Positions 18,057 to 26,500 of a stretch of 64,000 nt of DNA are shown in pieces. The notes under the pieces were generated by a model. It saw only the letters and a list, made by a program, of their open reading frames with translations. It was not told where the DNA came from and made no database searches. The translations under genes and the position numbers were made by a program. This DNA comes from Pseudomaricurvus sp033283335 (GTDB lineage: Bacteria > Pseudomonadota > Gammaproteobacteria > Pseudomonadales > Cellvibrionaceae), in NCBI GenBank assembly GCA_033283335.1, contig JAWMQP010000007.1, positions 124,001 to 188,000 on the forward strand, in the 5' to 3' direction. Positions within the stretch are counted from its first letter, which is position 1. Each line of letters opens with the position of its first letter.

Positions 18057-19316
18057 TCAAGGTAACCTGGCCAGCCGCTCCAGCTTGGCGTGATAGCGAT
18101 TGCGCTGGTCTGTATCGCGGGTCATGCTCGCCGCTTGCCGCAGATAGTCCCGCGCCTGTTTAGCGTGCCCCAAAGCCGAGTGAATGCGCGCCGCCAGGAA
18201 ATAAAAGCGGTGATCCTGCGCCTGTTCTTTCAGGGCGACATCGATATGAGCCAGCGCCTGGGACAATTCGCGTTGATCCAGAGCCTGTTGCGCCAGATAA
18301 AACTGGTAATAGGGATTGCGCTGGCGGTAGCTGTCTGCCAGGCGATTAAAGCGCACAGCCTGTTGCTGGTCCCCCAGCTGGCCATACAAACGTCCCAGGT
18401 TACTGACAATCATCAGGTCACGCGGGTCCAGCTGCAGACCATACAGATAGGCGACTTCGGCCTCCTCGAAGCGCTGGCTGCGGCGCAGCAGGGTGCCCAG
18501 GTTGCCCCACAGAAACGACAGCTGTGGTTGCAGGCCGATACCCTCGCGCAAGTAAGCATAGGCCAGATCCAGTCGTTGCTCGAACAGTGACTCCATAGCC
18601 CGGTTGTTGTAGTACTGGGCCATGGCGTAGTCTTGCGAAACCCGCTGCTGGGGGTAATCGACATCGTAATTTTCCATATTCAGGTCGACCACCTGCCGTT
18701 TGCCACGGGTCTGCACCACGGCGTTCATGTGACGGTAGTAGACGTGAGTCATCTGCTCTTCACTGCCACTGCCCTGCATATCCCACACCGGCGGCACTTT
18801 CACTTCGTTAAACCACACTTTGAGGTCGGCCTCGCGGGCCAGGGCCACAAACATAAAAGTAAATGACAGGCAGTTGCCCTCCTGCCGATAAAAGGTATCC
18901 ACGGCACTGTAGGTTTTCAGTGGCTCATAGCGCAGCCCCAATAACCCACCGTGAAAAATGGCCTCCATCAGTTGCTGCAGGCGGCTGTCGCTGCTGGAGT
19001 CGGGATTGACAAAGGTGCTGACAAAGGTGCGCATGCCATCGTCGGGAGAGAGGGGATGATCTTTGAGAGGGATAGGCTCAAGGCTGTTTGTATCTCGCTC
19101 AAGGCTGTTTGTATCTCGCTCAAGGCTGCTCAACAGGCGTTCGGCCTCGGCGCGGCTGATGGATTTATCGACAAACTCCAGCGCGGGTTGCTGGCTGCAA
19201 GCCGTCAACCCCAAAAAGACCATCAGCGCCCACAGCAACCCGCGCAGACAACATGGTTTGAGAGAAGTCAGGCGCTCCCAGCCAAACGTGAAAAAGGACA
19301 TGAGGTACGAGGTCAT
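18057..19316 (-). CDS. TPR-repeat lipoprotein with transglutaminase-like N-terminal region
   Basis: The GAGGTGA site is 7 nt upstream of the ATG at 19316. The signal segment ends in a lipobox (LGLTAC), after an unusually long N-region with Trp and Cys residues. Residues about 110-230 have the look of a papain/transglutaminase-like fold (YRQEGNCLSFTFMFVALARE with a Cys, later HVYYRHMNAVV and VDLNMENYD giving candidate His and Asp). Residues about 240-410 are TPR helices (FLWGNLGTLLRRSQRFEEAE, LGRLYGQLGDQQQAVRFN). A 7-residue tandem repeat SLERDTN-SLERDTN follows the lipobox region, encoded by 21-bp DNA repeats. Role unknown; these architectures often occur in envelope proteins. Confidence 0.78.
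   Translation of the reverse strand: MTSYLMSFFTFGWERLTSLKPCCLRGLLWALMVFLGLTACSQQPALEFVDKSISRAEAERLLSSLERDTNSLERDTNSLEPIPLKDHPLSPDDGMRTFVSTFVNPDSSSDSRLQQLMEAIFHGGLLGLRYEPLKTYSAVDTFYRQEGNCLSFTFMFVALAREADLKVWFNEVKVPPVWDMQGSGSEEQMTHVYYRHMNAVVQTRGKRQVVDLNMENYDVDYPQQRVSQDYAMAQYYNNRAMESLFEQRLDLAYAYLREGIGLQPQLSFLWGNLGTLLRRSQRFEEAEVAYLYGLQLDPRDLMIVSNLGRLYGQLGDQQQAVRFNRLADSYRQRNPYYQFYLAQQALDQRELSQALAHIDVALKEQAQDHRFYFLAARIHSALGHAKQARDYLRQAASMTRDTDQRNRYHAKLERLARLP
19077..19130. repeat. 21-bp tandem repeat, about 2.6 copies, inside the TPR-lipoprotein gene
   Basis: Two identical 21-bp units (19077-19097, 19098-19118) and a 12-bp partial third encode SLERDTN twice, then SLE. Being a multiple of three, copy-number change keeps the frame. 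The identity at DNA level suggests recent slippage. Confidence 0.9.
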
Positions 19317-19521
19317 GAATGGTCACCTCGCTGTGTGCGATTACCAGTCATTGTAGCCCTTGGCTATAGTGTAGTCGGTTAGACCACAAAGCCGTTGAGG
19401 CATCACCCCCATCATTCGTCATATAGAGCTGAAATCTATAAATCGCGGTTCTCATCTACAAAAGTAGTAAGAGTGCGGTCATACTCTGGACATTCCCCAA
19501 GAAACCGTTTCTGGATAGCCT

Positions 19522-21150
19522 ATGCCGACAACATCCATTCCAACCACCACCTTGCACGGGGATGACCTCTTCGGTCACCCGAAGGGGCTTTACGTCTGCT
19601 TCGCCACCGAGTTGTGGGAACGCTTTTCCTTCTACGGCATGAAGTTTCTGCTGTTGCTCTATTTGACCAAGTACCACCTGTTTACCGATCACGCCGGCTA
19701 CGATGTGCTCGGTGCCTATGCCGGCCTGGTATACGCGCTGCCGGTGATTGGCGGCCTGCTGGCCGACCGCTACCTGGGGATGCGCAAAGCGGTGGTATTC
19801 GGCGCCCTGCTGCTCTCGGGGGGACACCTGCTGATGGCGTTTGAAGGGCACGAAGCCCAGCTTTATGCCGCTGGCAGCACCTTGGCGCAAACGTTGACGC
19901 TCAACGACGGCTCCATGATCACGGCCGGTACGGTGCTGGCCGAAGACGTGATCATCCAGGATGTGGTGGCCCTGAAGGTCTTCTTTCTCGCCCTGGCCCT
20001 GATCAGTGTCGGTGTGGGCTTTCTGAAACCCAACATCTCCACCATTGTCGGCCAGCTCTATGGCGATGACGATCCACGCCGCGACTCCGGTTTTACCATT
20101 TTCTATATGGGCATCAATATCGGCTCCTTCACCGCCATTCTGCTGTGTGGCTGGTTGGGTGAAACCTTTGGCTGGGGCTACGGCTTCGGCGCCGCCGGTG
20201 TCGGTATGCTGCTGGGCCTGGCCACCTTTCTGTGGGGCCAGAAATACCTGCGCGGCCTGGCCGAGCCCAGTGACCCGGCGGCTCTCAAGCAAGCGCTGAT
20301 CGGCCCGATTAACCGCGAGTGGACCATCTACCTGGGCGGTTTCCTGTCCCTGGGTGTGGTCTGGTACCTGCTGCAATACGAGCCTGTGGTACACACCCTG
20401 CAGAATATCCTGTTGGTACTGGCCCTATCCGGGCTGCTGTTGTTTGCCTTTTTGAAGGGTACCCGCGATGAGTTCCAACGCACCCTGGTACTGATGGTAC
20501 TGATCGCCTCGTCGGTGGTGTTCTGGGCCCTGTTTGAACAGTCAGCCGGCAGCATGACCCTCTACGCCGACCGGGTGGTGGACCGCAAGGTAATGGGGAA
20601 TGAGCTGCGAGCCTCCATGTTCGGCTCGCTCAACCCGTTCTTCATTATTGTCTGTGCGCCGCTGTTTGCCGGCCTGTGGGTGTGGCTGGCCAAGCGCGGC
20701 TGGGAGCCGTCCACACCGGTGAAGTTCGGTCTGGGCATCATCCAGGCCGGACTTGGCTTTGGTGCCATGGTGATCGGTGCTCAGTTCCTGGGTGAGGACG
20801 GCAAGGTGGCTGTGATTTGGCTGGCACTGGCCTACCTGCTGCACACCACCGGCGAACTCTGCCTATCGCCGGTCGGTCTGTCGGCGGTGACCAAACTGTC
20901 GATCAAGCGAGTGGTGGGTGTCAGTATGGGCACCTGGTTCCTGGCCACCGCCCTGTCGGAAACCGTGGCCACTCGCATCGGCAAACTTGCCGCCATCGAC
21001 ACCTCCGCCGGCGAAGCCCAGGACGTGGCCATGGCTCTGGCCACCTACACCGAACTCTACAGCTTCCTGATGTGGACCGGTATCGGGGTGGGCGTGTTTA
21101 TGCTGCTGATCTCGCCGCTGCTGCGCAAAGGCATGCACGGAGTTCATTAA
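19522..21150 (+). CDS. POT/PTR2 family proton-coupled peptide transporter
   Basis: A 542-residue inner-membrane protein with about 12-14 hydrophobic helices. Family marks: ELWERFSFYGMKFLLLLYLT (the ExxERF proton-coupling motif at the start of helix 1), GGLLADRYLGMRKAV, GVGFLKPNISTIVG, and a FFIIVCAPLFAGLW helix. POT transporters import di- and tripeptides with protons. The region around residues 110-145 forms a longer loop (LYAAGSTLAQTLTLNDGSMI) than in minimal family members. Monocistronic, with the tRNA-Pro gene following in the same direction. It complements the ABC oligopeptide system at 35934-42028. Confidence 0.93.
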   Translation: MPTTSIPTTTLHGDDLFGHPKGLYVCFATELWERFSFYGMKFLLLLYLTKYHLFTDHAGYDVLGAYAGLVYALPVIGGLLADRYLGMRKAVVFGALLLSGGHLLMAFEGHEAQLYAAGSTLAQTLTLNDGSMITAGTVLAEDVIIQDVVALKVFFLALALISVGVGFLKPNISTIVGQLYGDDDPRRDSGFTIFYMGINIGSFTAILLCGWLGETFGWGYGFGAAGVGMLLGLATFLWGQKYLRGLAEPSDPAALKQALIGPINREWTIYLGGFLSLGVVWYLLQYEPVVHTLQNILLVLALSGLLLFAFLKGTRDEFQRTLVLMVLIASSVVFWALFEQSAGSMTLYADRVVDRKVMGNELRASMFGSLNPFFIIVCAPLFAGLWVWLAKRGWEPSTPVKFGLGIIQAGLGFGAMVIGAQFLGEDGKVAVIWLALAYLLHTTGELCLSPVGLSAVTKLSIKRVVGVSMGTWFLATALSETVATRIGKLAAIDTSAGEAQDVAMALATYTELYSFLMWTGIGVGVFMLLISPLLRKGMHGVH

Positions 21151-21157
21151 GCCCCGC

Positions 21158-21187
21158 TTGAAGCCCGATGACGGTTATTTCTATAAT
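21158..21187 (+). promoter_or_regulatory. Sigma-70-like promoter of tRNA-Pro
   Basis: TTGAAG (21158-21163), an 18-bp spacer and a perfect TATAAT (21182-21187) end 9 bp before the tRNA 5' end. Confidence 0.7.
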
Positions 21188-21196
21188 AATCGTCAT

Positions 21197-21273
21197 CGGA
21201 GTGTAGCGCAGCCTGGTAGCGCATCTGCTTCGGGAGCAGAAGGTCGTGGGTTCAAATCCCGCCACTCCGACCA
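21197..21273 (+). tRNA. tRNA-Pro (anticodon CGG)
   Basis: A 77-nt cloverleaf with encoded CCA: acceptor CGGAGTG/CACTCCG, D-stem GCGC/GCGC, anticodon stem TCTGC/GCAGA with loop TTCGGGA (anticodon CGG, reading CCG), and T-arm GTGGG TTCAAAT CCCGC. No integrase lies next to it. Confidence 0.97.
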
Positions 21274-21274
21274 G

Positions 21275-21308
21275 CCCTTTCCCCCTTTCCCCCTTTCCCC
21301 CTTTCCCC
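21275..21308. repeat. Octamer tract (CCCTTTCC)n next to tRNA-Pro
   Basis: About four exact copies of an 8-bp pyrimidine unit begin 1 bp after the tRNA CCA end. It may act as a weak transcript end or simply be a slippage-prone tract. Confidence 0.85.
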
Positions 21309-21402
21309 AAAACATCCCTTCCGCCTGAAAGTCCCTTTGACTAGGCTCCAAACCGCAATCTCCTTTACAATACGCCAGGTATGGAAACACAACGGATTTA
21401 TC

Positions 21403-22245
21403 ATGGGAATATTGAACGAGCTTAAACAACAGGCTGATGAACTGCGCTCTGCCGAAGCCGAACAAGCTGCTCGCCTGAAACAGCAAGAAGCGTATTATCA
21501 CTCCCAACTTCGTCCTGCCATGGGACGCGCGCTGACCTATCTGGATGAGCTGATCAAGCACATCAATTTGGTCCAACCCGAGCGCACCGTTGAATACCCC
21601 CTTGCACCCAACCGGCAACAGCTTATCAGCCTGCGCCAAAGTCTCTACCGGCTCGTTATCGACAGCTCGGATACCCCACGGCAAGTTGATATACGGGTGA
21701 CCGCCAACTTCGATCCACAACCTGTATTTGAGCTCTCCAGCCCCAAGTCCATCGTTCACTATGCCGAACATCTGGACAAATACGGTCTGCGCTATCATCG
21801 CCAGGACATGCTCAACAATCAGCATCAGGTTGAACGTTGTAGCTTTACGCTGGAAGGCCCTTTGCAATTAGCTGTACGCCTGCAGACCGATGCCGAGAAC
21901 CAGTGCATTCACATTACGTTAAAAAACTTTGGTCAAGCTGGAATCAAACGCCATCAGTTTCGGCCCGAAAAAATTGATGACGCCCTGCTGGATAGACTGG
22001 GGCGTTTGCTCTTGCACGATGTGGACAGCCTTACTGTGCCCCAACAGATGCCCGACGAAGTACGCGAACGCATACGCAAACAACTGGCCACCGAAAAACA
22101 GCGTGAAGCAGACGAGTTAGCCCAGGCCGAAGCTGAAGCCCAACGGGAACGGGAAGCTGCCGAAGCCGCCAAATTCAATAACCGCCTGAAAAACTCTCTA
22201 ACCAAGAAAGCACAGAAGTTCAGAGCGCTGTACCGAAAGCCATAG
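21403..22245 (+). CDS. Hypothetical cytoplasmic protein with terminal coiled coils (280 aa)
   Basis: I do not recognise the family by name. From the ATG at 21403 (MGILNELKQQADELRS), the product has a charged helical N-terminus (about 1-50), a central mixed alpha/beta part (about 70-220, with YRLVIDSSDTPRQVDIRVTA and LQLAVRLQTDAENQCIHITL), and a long Glu/Ala/Gln/Arg-rich coiled coil near the end (about 225-265) followed by a basic tail (KKAQKFRALYRKP). No signal peptide or membrane helix. A TTG at 21337 in frame is less likely. The gene is followed after 35 bp by the DUF1294 gene in the same direction. Confidence 0.75.
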   Translation: MGILNELKQQADELRSAEAEQAARLKQQEAYYHSQLRPAMGRALTYLDELIKHINLVQPERTVEYPLAPNRQQLISLRQSLYRLVIDSSDTPRQVDIRVTANFDPQPVFELSSPKSIVHYAEHLDKYGLRYHRQDMLNNQHQVERCSFTLEGPLQLAVRLQTDAENQCIHITLKNFGQAGIKRHQFRPEKIDDALLDRLGRLLLHDVDSLTVPQQMPDEVRERIRKQLATEKQREADELAQAEAEAQREREAAEAAKFNNRLKNSLTKKAQKFRALYRKP

Positions 22246-22280
22246 CAATTCATAACCTTAACAATTCAAAGCCCTAATCG

Positions 22281-22739
22281 ATGAAGCACTCTTACCCTTT
22301 AGCCACGTTCTATTTGGTGATTGCGATATGCTCTTACTTTCTGGGCTATACGCCACTACTGGTGACAGCCTGGATAACCCTGCTGAGCACTATTACCTAT
22401 TGGTATTACGCCAGAGATAAAGCTGCTGCTATCGCTGGCAAATGGCGAGTTCCCGAAAACACACTGCATTTACTGTCTCTTTGTGGCGGCTGGCCTGGCG
22501 GATTGATTGCCCGTCATAAACTGCGGCATAAAACCAAAAAAAACAACTTCCGGATTGTTTTCTGGCTAACCGTGATAGCGAATATTGCCGTATTCAGCTG
22601 GCTCCACACCCCTAACGGCAACAATTTAGTTCGCATCGGCGTTTCTCAGATTGAAAACAGCGCGCTGAATCATCTGCACACACCTCAGGTTATCAATACC
22701 GTCCTGAGGTTAACCCATTACCGCAACCCTGTTTTCTGA
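22281..22739 (+). CDS. DUF1294 family membrane protein
   Basis: A 152-residue protein with two N-terminal hydrophobic helices (about 8-45) and one near residues 93-110. Between them lies the DUF1294 signature: ARDKAAAIAGKWRVPENTLH, LLSLCGGWPGGLIARHKLRH and KTKKNNFRIVFW. The family is widespread in bacteria, often fused to cold-shock domains; here it stands alone and has an extra C-terminal tail of about 40 residues. Function unknown. Confidence 0.85.
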   Translation: MKHSYPLATFYLVIAICSYFLGYTPLLVTAWITLLSTITYWYYARDKAAAIAGKWRVPENTLHLLSLCGGWPGGLIARHKLRHKTKKNNFRIVFWLTVIANIAVFSWLHTPNGNNLVRIGVSQIENSALNHLHTPQVINTVLRLTHYRNPVF

Positions 22740-22894
22740 CACGCGCCAAAGAATTTCTTTATTGACTGACCAAGTGTTTTCAACATTTCTGAGTCAACCT
22801 GAAAAAAATCAACAAACTACTCTGAATAACTGGCACAATAATTACAAATTCAAACTTCTATTCTATGTTTCCGCCAAAACACCAGGGACTCCAC

Positions 22895-23263
22895 ATGATT
22901 GACTTCAACAACAAAGGATTCTTCAAGCTCAAGCAAAACACCGATTACGCGGAAAAAGTCGCAGAGTTACTTTTGGAGGACGAGGTTATTGTCGACTCTT
23001 ACAAGTCTATGCGCGATGGGGTGGTGTTTACCAACAAACGTATAATTGCAGTCAATGTCCAGGGTTTGACTGGCAGCAAAAAGGATTTCACCTCCCTGCC
23101 CTACAAAAACATCGTTGCCTACTCGGTGGAGAGTTCCGGCACCTTTGATATCGATTCCGAACTGGAAATTTACTTCTCCGCCCTTGGCCAGGTGAAGTTT
23201 GAATTCACCGGCAGCACTTCCATCAGCCTGATAGCCAAACACATTTCAGAGCATGCCCTTTAA
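22895..23263 (+). CDS. Bacterial PH-domain protein (bPH_1/DUF1696-like, 122 aa)
   Basis: The ATG at 22895 has AGGGA 6 nt upstream; an ATG at 22865 adds ten residues without support. The fold is read from the strand pattern and key phrases: LLEDEVIVDSYKSMRDGVVF, TNKRIIAVNVQGLTGSKKDF, SLPYKNIVAYSVESSGTFD and ELEIYFSALGQVKFEF, which match the bacterial PH domain of the YvbH/DUF1696 group. Cytoplasmic, no signal peptide. A 15-bp tandem duplication covers its stop codon region (23251-23280). Confidence 0.85.
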   Translation: MIDFNNKGFFKLKQNTDYAEKVAELLLEDEVIVDSYKSMRDGVVFTNKRIIAVNVQGLTGSKKDFTSLPYKNIVAYSVESSGTFDIDSELEIYFSALGQVKFEFTGSTSISLIAKHISEHAL

Positions 23264-23280
23264 CAGCATGCTCTTTAACA
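23251..23280. repeat. 15-bp tandem duplication at the 3' end of the PH-domain gene
   Basis: GCATGCCCTTTAACA (23251-23265) is repeated as GCATGCTCTTTAACA (23266-23280), with one mismatch. The first copy contains the stop codon, so the duplication does not change the protein. Confidence 0.85.
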
Positions 23281-23383
23281 GGCAGGACCGACCAAAGTTG
23301 TCATCGCCGCTGAATCTTTGGCACAATGGTGACGGCTGAAGGGAACATGTCAGCACCACAATAAATCAAACCAAGGACGACCC

Positions 23384-23986
23384 ATGAAAAAATTCAGTTT
23401 TATTCTGCTTTCCATCATTGCACTTTGCACGGGCTGTGCTTCCAACCCCATGATGGTCTCAGCGATTCACCAGATCGAGCCGCCAGAAACTGACCAGGCG
23501 CAGGTGATTTTTATGCGCGATACGTTTGTCGGTAGCGCGATCAATGCCTCGCTGTACGATGTCAGCGGTGACCAGCCGGAGTTTATCGGCATCATCGCCA
23601 ATGGCACCAAGGTGAGTTACACCACGTCGCCCGGCCCACACACGTTTATGGTCGTATCTGAAGCGGCCGACTTTATGGAGGCTGAATTGGCTCCGGGAAA
23701 AACCTATTACAGCCTGGTTACGCCTCGAATGGGCGCCTGGAAGGCCCGCTTCTCATTGTGGCCTATCAAGTCTGAAGTGAACGCTGAATATCAGCTGGAC
23801 AGTGACGAGTTTGCCAAGTGGCAACGCAACACCAAAGTCGCCGACATCACCGACAAGGCCCTCGGCTGGTATCGCAGCAACAAGCCCAGCGTCATGGCCA
23901 AGCAGGCCAAGTATTGGCCAGTCTGGCAAACCAAATCAGAAGCGGATATTGCCAAGCGGACATTAACTCCAGAAGATGGAATTTGA
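23384..23986 (+). CDS. Putative lipoprotein, DUF2846-like (200 aa)
   Basis: AGGA lies 6 nt before the ATG. A lipoprotein signal with lipobox CTGC (Cys at residue 18) is clear. The mature part has a beta-rich segment typical of small exported proteins of the DUF2846 kind: AQVIFMRDTFVGSAINASLYD, FIGIIANGTKVSYTTSPGPH and LAPGKTYYSLVTPR. The C-terminal 50 residues are helical and basic. It is followed after 6 bp by a membrane-protein gene, so the two are probably co-transcribed. Function unknown. Confidence 0.8.
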   Translation: MKKFSFILLSIIALCTGCASNPMMVSAIHQIEPPETDQAQVIFMRDTFVGSAINASLYDVSGDQPEFIGIIANGTKVSYTTSPGPHTFMVVSEAADFMEAELAPGKTYYSLVTPRMGAWKARFSLWPIKSEVNAEYQLDSDEFAKWQRNTKVADITDKALGWYRSNKPSVMAKQAKYWPVWQTKSEADIAKRTLTPEDGI

Positions 23987-23992
23987 TACGAA

Positions 23993-24385
23993 ATGAGTAA
24001 ATGGGTTTCTCGTGGAATCCACATTGCCATCACAATGCTGTTGCTTGTGATGGCAGTGATTCAACTCAACGACCCGGATCCCCTCTACTGGGTCACAGTC
24101 TATTCCCTGGTAGCTCTGACGCCTGCCCTCAGGATTTTCCACCGTTCTTACAACTGGCTGCTCAACCTCACTCTGGGCATGGTGCTGGCTGGGTTGCTGA
24201 TGTCGGCTCCCGGTTTTATCGACTATGTCCATTCCCGCGACTTCGGATCCATCACGGGAAAAATGATGGCCGAAAAAGCCTATGTGGAGTATGCCAGAGA
24301 ATTTTTGGGGCTGGTCATTGCGATCACATGCTTAGCTATCTATCGCTACAGGCAACCACAGGCAGACAGGGATTCCATGTCATAA
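23993..24385 (+). CDS. TMEM220-like small membrane protein (130 aa)
   Basis: Four hydrophobic helices (about 8-24, 32-48, 53-70 and 100-117) predict an inner-membrane protein. The phrase VIQLNDPDPLYWVTVYSLVA matches the 'vQyNDPDP..W' signature of the TMEM220 family, a family of unknown function found in bacteria and animals. It starts 6 bp after the lipoprotein gene upstream. No catalytic residues are evident. Confidence 0.75.
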   Translation: MSKWVSRGIHIAITMLLLVMAVIQLNDPDPLYWVTVYSLVALTPALRIFHRSYNWLLNLTLGMVLAGLLMSAPGFIDYVHSRDFGSITGKMMAEKAYVEYAREFLGLVIAITCLAIYRYRQPQADRDSMS

Positions 24386-24466
24386 CGAACGGCTTGAAAT
24401 GCTGGCGTCCTAAGCTTCTCGGAACTTGCCTTAAACAACCTGGGGGTATAGAGTTTTGCCCTCGGA

Positions 24467-24516
24467 CGCGGGGACGACCTCGCCACTCCGCCTGCCTTTC
24501 TCCGGGGACGACCCCA
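24467..24516 (+). ncRNA. Guanidine-II (mini-ykkC) riboswitch upstream of sugE/gdx
   Basis: Two hairpins with identical ACGA loops stand 20 nt apart: P1 24468-24483 (GCGGGG-ACGA-CCTCGC, six pairs including one G-U) and P2 24504-24515 (GGGG-ACGA-CCCC). Twin hairpins with ACGR loops define mini-ykkC, the guanidinium-sensing guanidine-II class. P2 ends 6 nt before the AGGA site of the sugE start at 24537, the usual position for translational control. A weak promoter (TTGCCT at 24426, TAGAGT at 24449, 17-bp spacer) lies upstream. Confidence 0.88.
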
Positions 24517-24536
24517 ACAGCCACAGGATTACGATT

Positions 24537-24854
24537 ATGGCTTGGGTCATCCTTTTCTTCGCCGGATTATTTGAAATCACCTGGGCCATTGGCCTGAAAT
24601 ACACCGTGGGCTTTACCCGCCTCTGGCCAACGCTGGCGACACTCACCGCCATGATCGCCAGCTTTTGGCTACTCGCTATTGCCATGAAATCACTGCCCAT
24701 CGGCACTGCCTACAGTATCTGGGTGGGCATTGGTGCTGTCGGTACCGTGATTCTGGGTATGATGTTGTTCGACGAACCGGCCACCATTGCCCGATTGGTG
24801 AGTATTGCACTGGTGGTTGTCGGCATTCTCGGCCTGAAACTAACCGCTTCTTGA
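24537..24854 (+). CDS. sugE: SugE/Gdx-type small multidrug resistance transporter (guanidinium exporter)
   Basis: This 105-residue, four-helix SMR protein starts at MAWVILFFAGLFEITWAIGL; the essential SMR glutamate is in helix 1 (LFE) and the WAIGLKYT phrase is typical of the SugE/Gdx branch rather than EmrE. Gdx proteins export guanidinium with proton exchange. The assignment is strongly backed by the guanidine-II riboswitch 20 bp upstream. An in-frame ATG at 24456 would run through the riboswitch and is rejected. Confidence 0.92.
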   Translation: MAWVILFFAGLFEITWAIGLKYTVGFTRLWPTLATLTAMIASFWLLAIAMKSLPIGTAYSIWVGIGAVGTVILGMMLFDEPATIARLVSIALVVVGILGLKLTAS

Positions 24855-24862
24855 TCAAGACC

Positions 24863-25747
24863 TTAAAGCCGCTGCTCAAACAACGCCAACAACCGAGCCC
24901 AGGCCCGCTCAGCCTGGGCTTCGTTGTACACCGCCGAGTCCGGTGGACACCAGCCGTGCATGGCCCCTTGATAGACTTCGATTTCAGCCTCAACACCGGC
25001 TTGCTCAAACGCCTGCCGCAGTTCAGTTTTCGCATGCGGCTCTTTCTCGTCGTCGTTATCGGCTATCGCCACCAAAAACCCGGCATTGATGCTGGGAATC
25101 AAGCGATGTGGGCTGTCTGCAGCATCGGTCACCAAACCGCCGCCGTGAAACGAGGCTCCGGCACCAAAGCGCTCAGGCATGTCAGCCGCTAAACGAAAAC
25201 AGTAGGAACCGGTCATGCAATACCCCATCACCCCCAGTTTGCGCTGGGTATCGACGGCGGCTTGTTGGTCAAGAAACCCCACCAGTGCTCGACCATCCCG
25301 AACACAGGTCTCGGGAGAGAGTGTGCCTGCCTGTTTGCGCGCTTCGGGAAACAGTTGGGCACGCAGTTCCGGATCGATGTGGGTAGTCCCCCCTGGAGCG
25401 ATCTGCCCCTGCATCGTCCGGTAGTAGGGATTGACCACCAGTACTGCGTAACCGGACTGGGCCAGCCGTTTGCCCATTTGCCGATAGGATTCACGGATAC
25501 CGAAGATATCCGGCCATAAAATCACCCCCGGATAACTCCCCTCATTGGGATGCACAAAATAACAATCAGCCTCGCCGTCCGGCGTACTGACCGCGACAAA
25601 ACTTTCAGCAACAGGTAAAGCCTGGGCCACCGCCGGCAGCATCATGGTCAGCGTCAGGCCGAGGCCAGCTTTGCCAAAGTCGCGTCGGGTTAATCGTTTC
25701 TGTGCACCATCGACTGCAATATCCTGCTCGGTAAACTCATCACACAT
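24863..25747 (-). CDS. Dienelactone hydrolase family protein with Tat signal
   Basis: The N-terminus carries a twin-arginine motif, LTRRDFGKAGLGLTL, followed by a hydrophobic stretch, so the protein is likely exported folded. The alpha/beta-hydrolase part shows the dienelactone hydrolase nucleophile elbow with Cys (GVMGYCMTGSYCF), a downstream Asp (ADNDDEKEPH region) and the catalytic His in YQGAMHGWCPP near the C-terminus. Family enzymes hydrolyse dienelactones and other small esters. The gene is convergent with sugE (8 bp apart). The 294-residue length equals a DLH domain plus signal. Actual substrate unknown. Confidence 0.87.
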   Translation of the reverse strand: MCDEFTEQDIAVDGAQKRLTRRDFGKAGLGLTLTMMLPAVAQALPVAESFVAVSTPDGEADCYFVHPNEGSYPGVILWPDIFGIRESYRQMGKRLAQSGYAVLVVNPYYRTMQGQIAPGGTTHIDPELRAQLFPEARKQAGTLSPETCVRDGRALVGFLDQQAAVDTQRKLGVMGYCMTGSYCFRLAADMPERFGAGASFHGGGLVTDAADSPHRLIPSINAGFLVAIADNDDEKEPHAKTELRQAFEQAGVEAEIEVYQGAMHGWCPPDSAVYNEAQAERAWARLLALFEQRL

Positions 25748-25825
25748 AGTTCAGCTCATTTGAAGTTAAGTAACGCATTCGTTTAGGTATTTGCACGTTT
25801 AAAAAACACAGTCTTCGCTGTTGTC

Positions 25826-26467
25826 TCAGACATCTGATTTTAACCACCAGATTTTCTCCTGCGCCGCACACTTGCCTTTTAACCCGCCGATGATCTTGAC
25901 GCAATCCAGTTCAATGAGATGATAGAACTGGCTGTAATGACGTTCAACTTCAGCATCATTAATGGAAAACGGTGGGCCATTCATTTGGCTTTGATCGTAT
26001 TGCAGCACAATCAATAGTTGGGCTGCATCACTGGTGATTTGTCGTAAATGTCGTGTATAGCGATCACGCATTGACTCAGGTAATGCGATTAGCGCCGCCC
26101 GGTCATAGATCAGATCTACTGAGCCCATCTGTTCAGCTGTCAGCTGAAAGAAATCACCGACAAAAATATCCAGCCCCTCAGCACTATAGTGTTTGCACTG
26201 CTCTGATTCTGACACCTGTGGCACTCGCTGTAGATCGGCGAACAGTTGCTGTACAGCCAGTTCACTCAGCTCACTCCCCACCACCCGATAGCCTAAGCTT
26301 AATAACCAGCCGATATCCCGGGTTTTACCACACAATGGAACAAACACCCGGCTGTCCATGGCCAGCTTGAGAGTACCAAAATGTTGCATGAGCAAAGCGT
26401 TGCCTTCGGCCTCGTGAAAACCAATTTCATTCGCCTGCCAACGCTGGTGCCAAAAGTCTGCTTCCAT
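25826..26467 (-). CDS. tpm: Thiopurine S-methyltransferase
   Basis: A 213-residue class I SAM-dependent methyltransferase of the TPMT family. Visible family blocks: FWHQRWQANEIGFHEAEGNA at the N-terminus, VFVPLCGKTRDIGWLLSLGY (SAM-binding region), VVGSELSELAVQQLF, and VDLIYDRAALIALPESMRDR. In bacteria the enzyme methylates thiopurines and also tellurite or selenium compounds. An AGGA site precedes the ATG. It is monocistronic on the minus strand. Confidence 0.93.
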   Translation of the reverse strand: MEADFWHQRWQANEIGFHEAEGNALLMQHFGTLKLAMDSRVFVPLCGKTRDIGWLLSLGYRVVGSELSELAVQQLFADLQRVPQVSESEQCKHYSAEGLDIFVGDFFQLTAEQMGSVDLIYDRAALIALPESMRDRYTRHLRQITSDAAQLLIVLQYDQSQMNGPPFSINDAEVERHYSQFYHLIELDCVKIIGGLKGKCAAQEKIWWLKSDV

Positions 26468-26500
26468 AGTCCTGCAATTTTCGCTTTCAGTTTAAAAGGT

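Noticed and set aside
21197..21308. tRNA-Pro as an integration site of a mobile element
   Set aside because: No integrase, no second copy of the tRNA 3' end and no foreign-looking genes are seen downstream.
24456..24854. Longer form of SugE starting at 24456
   Set aside because: The extra 27 codons coincide with the two riboswitch hairpins and are not SMR-like; the ATG at 24537 has a ribosome-binding site and starts the normal first helix.
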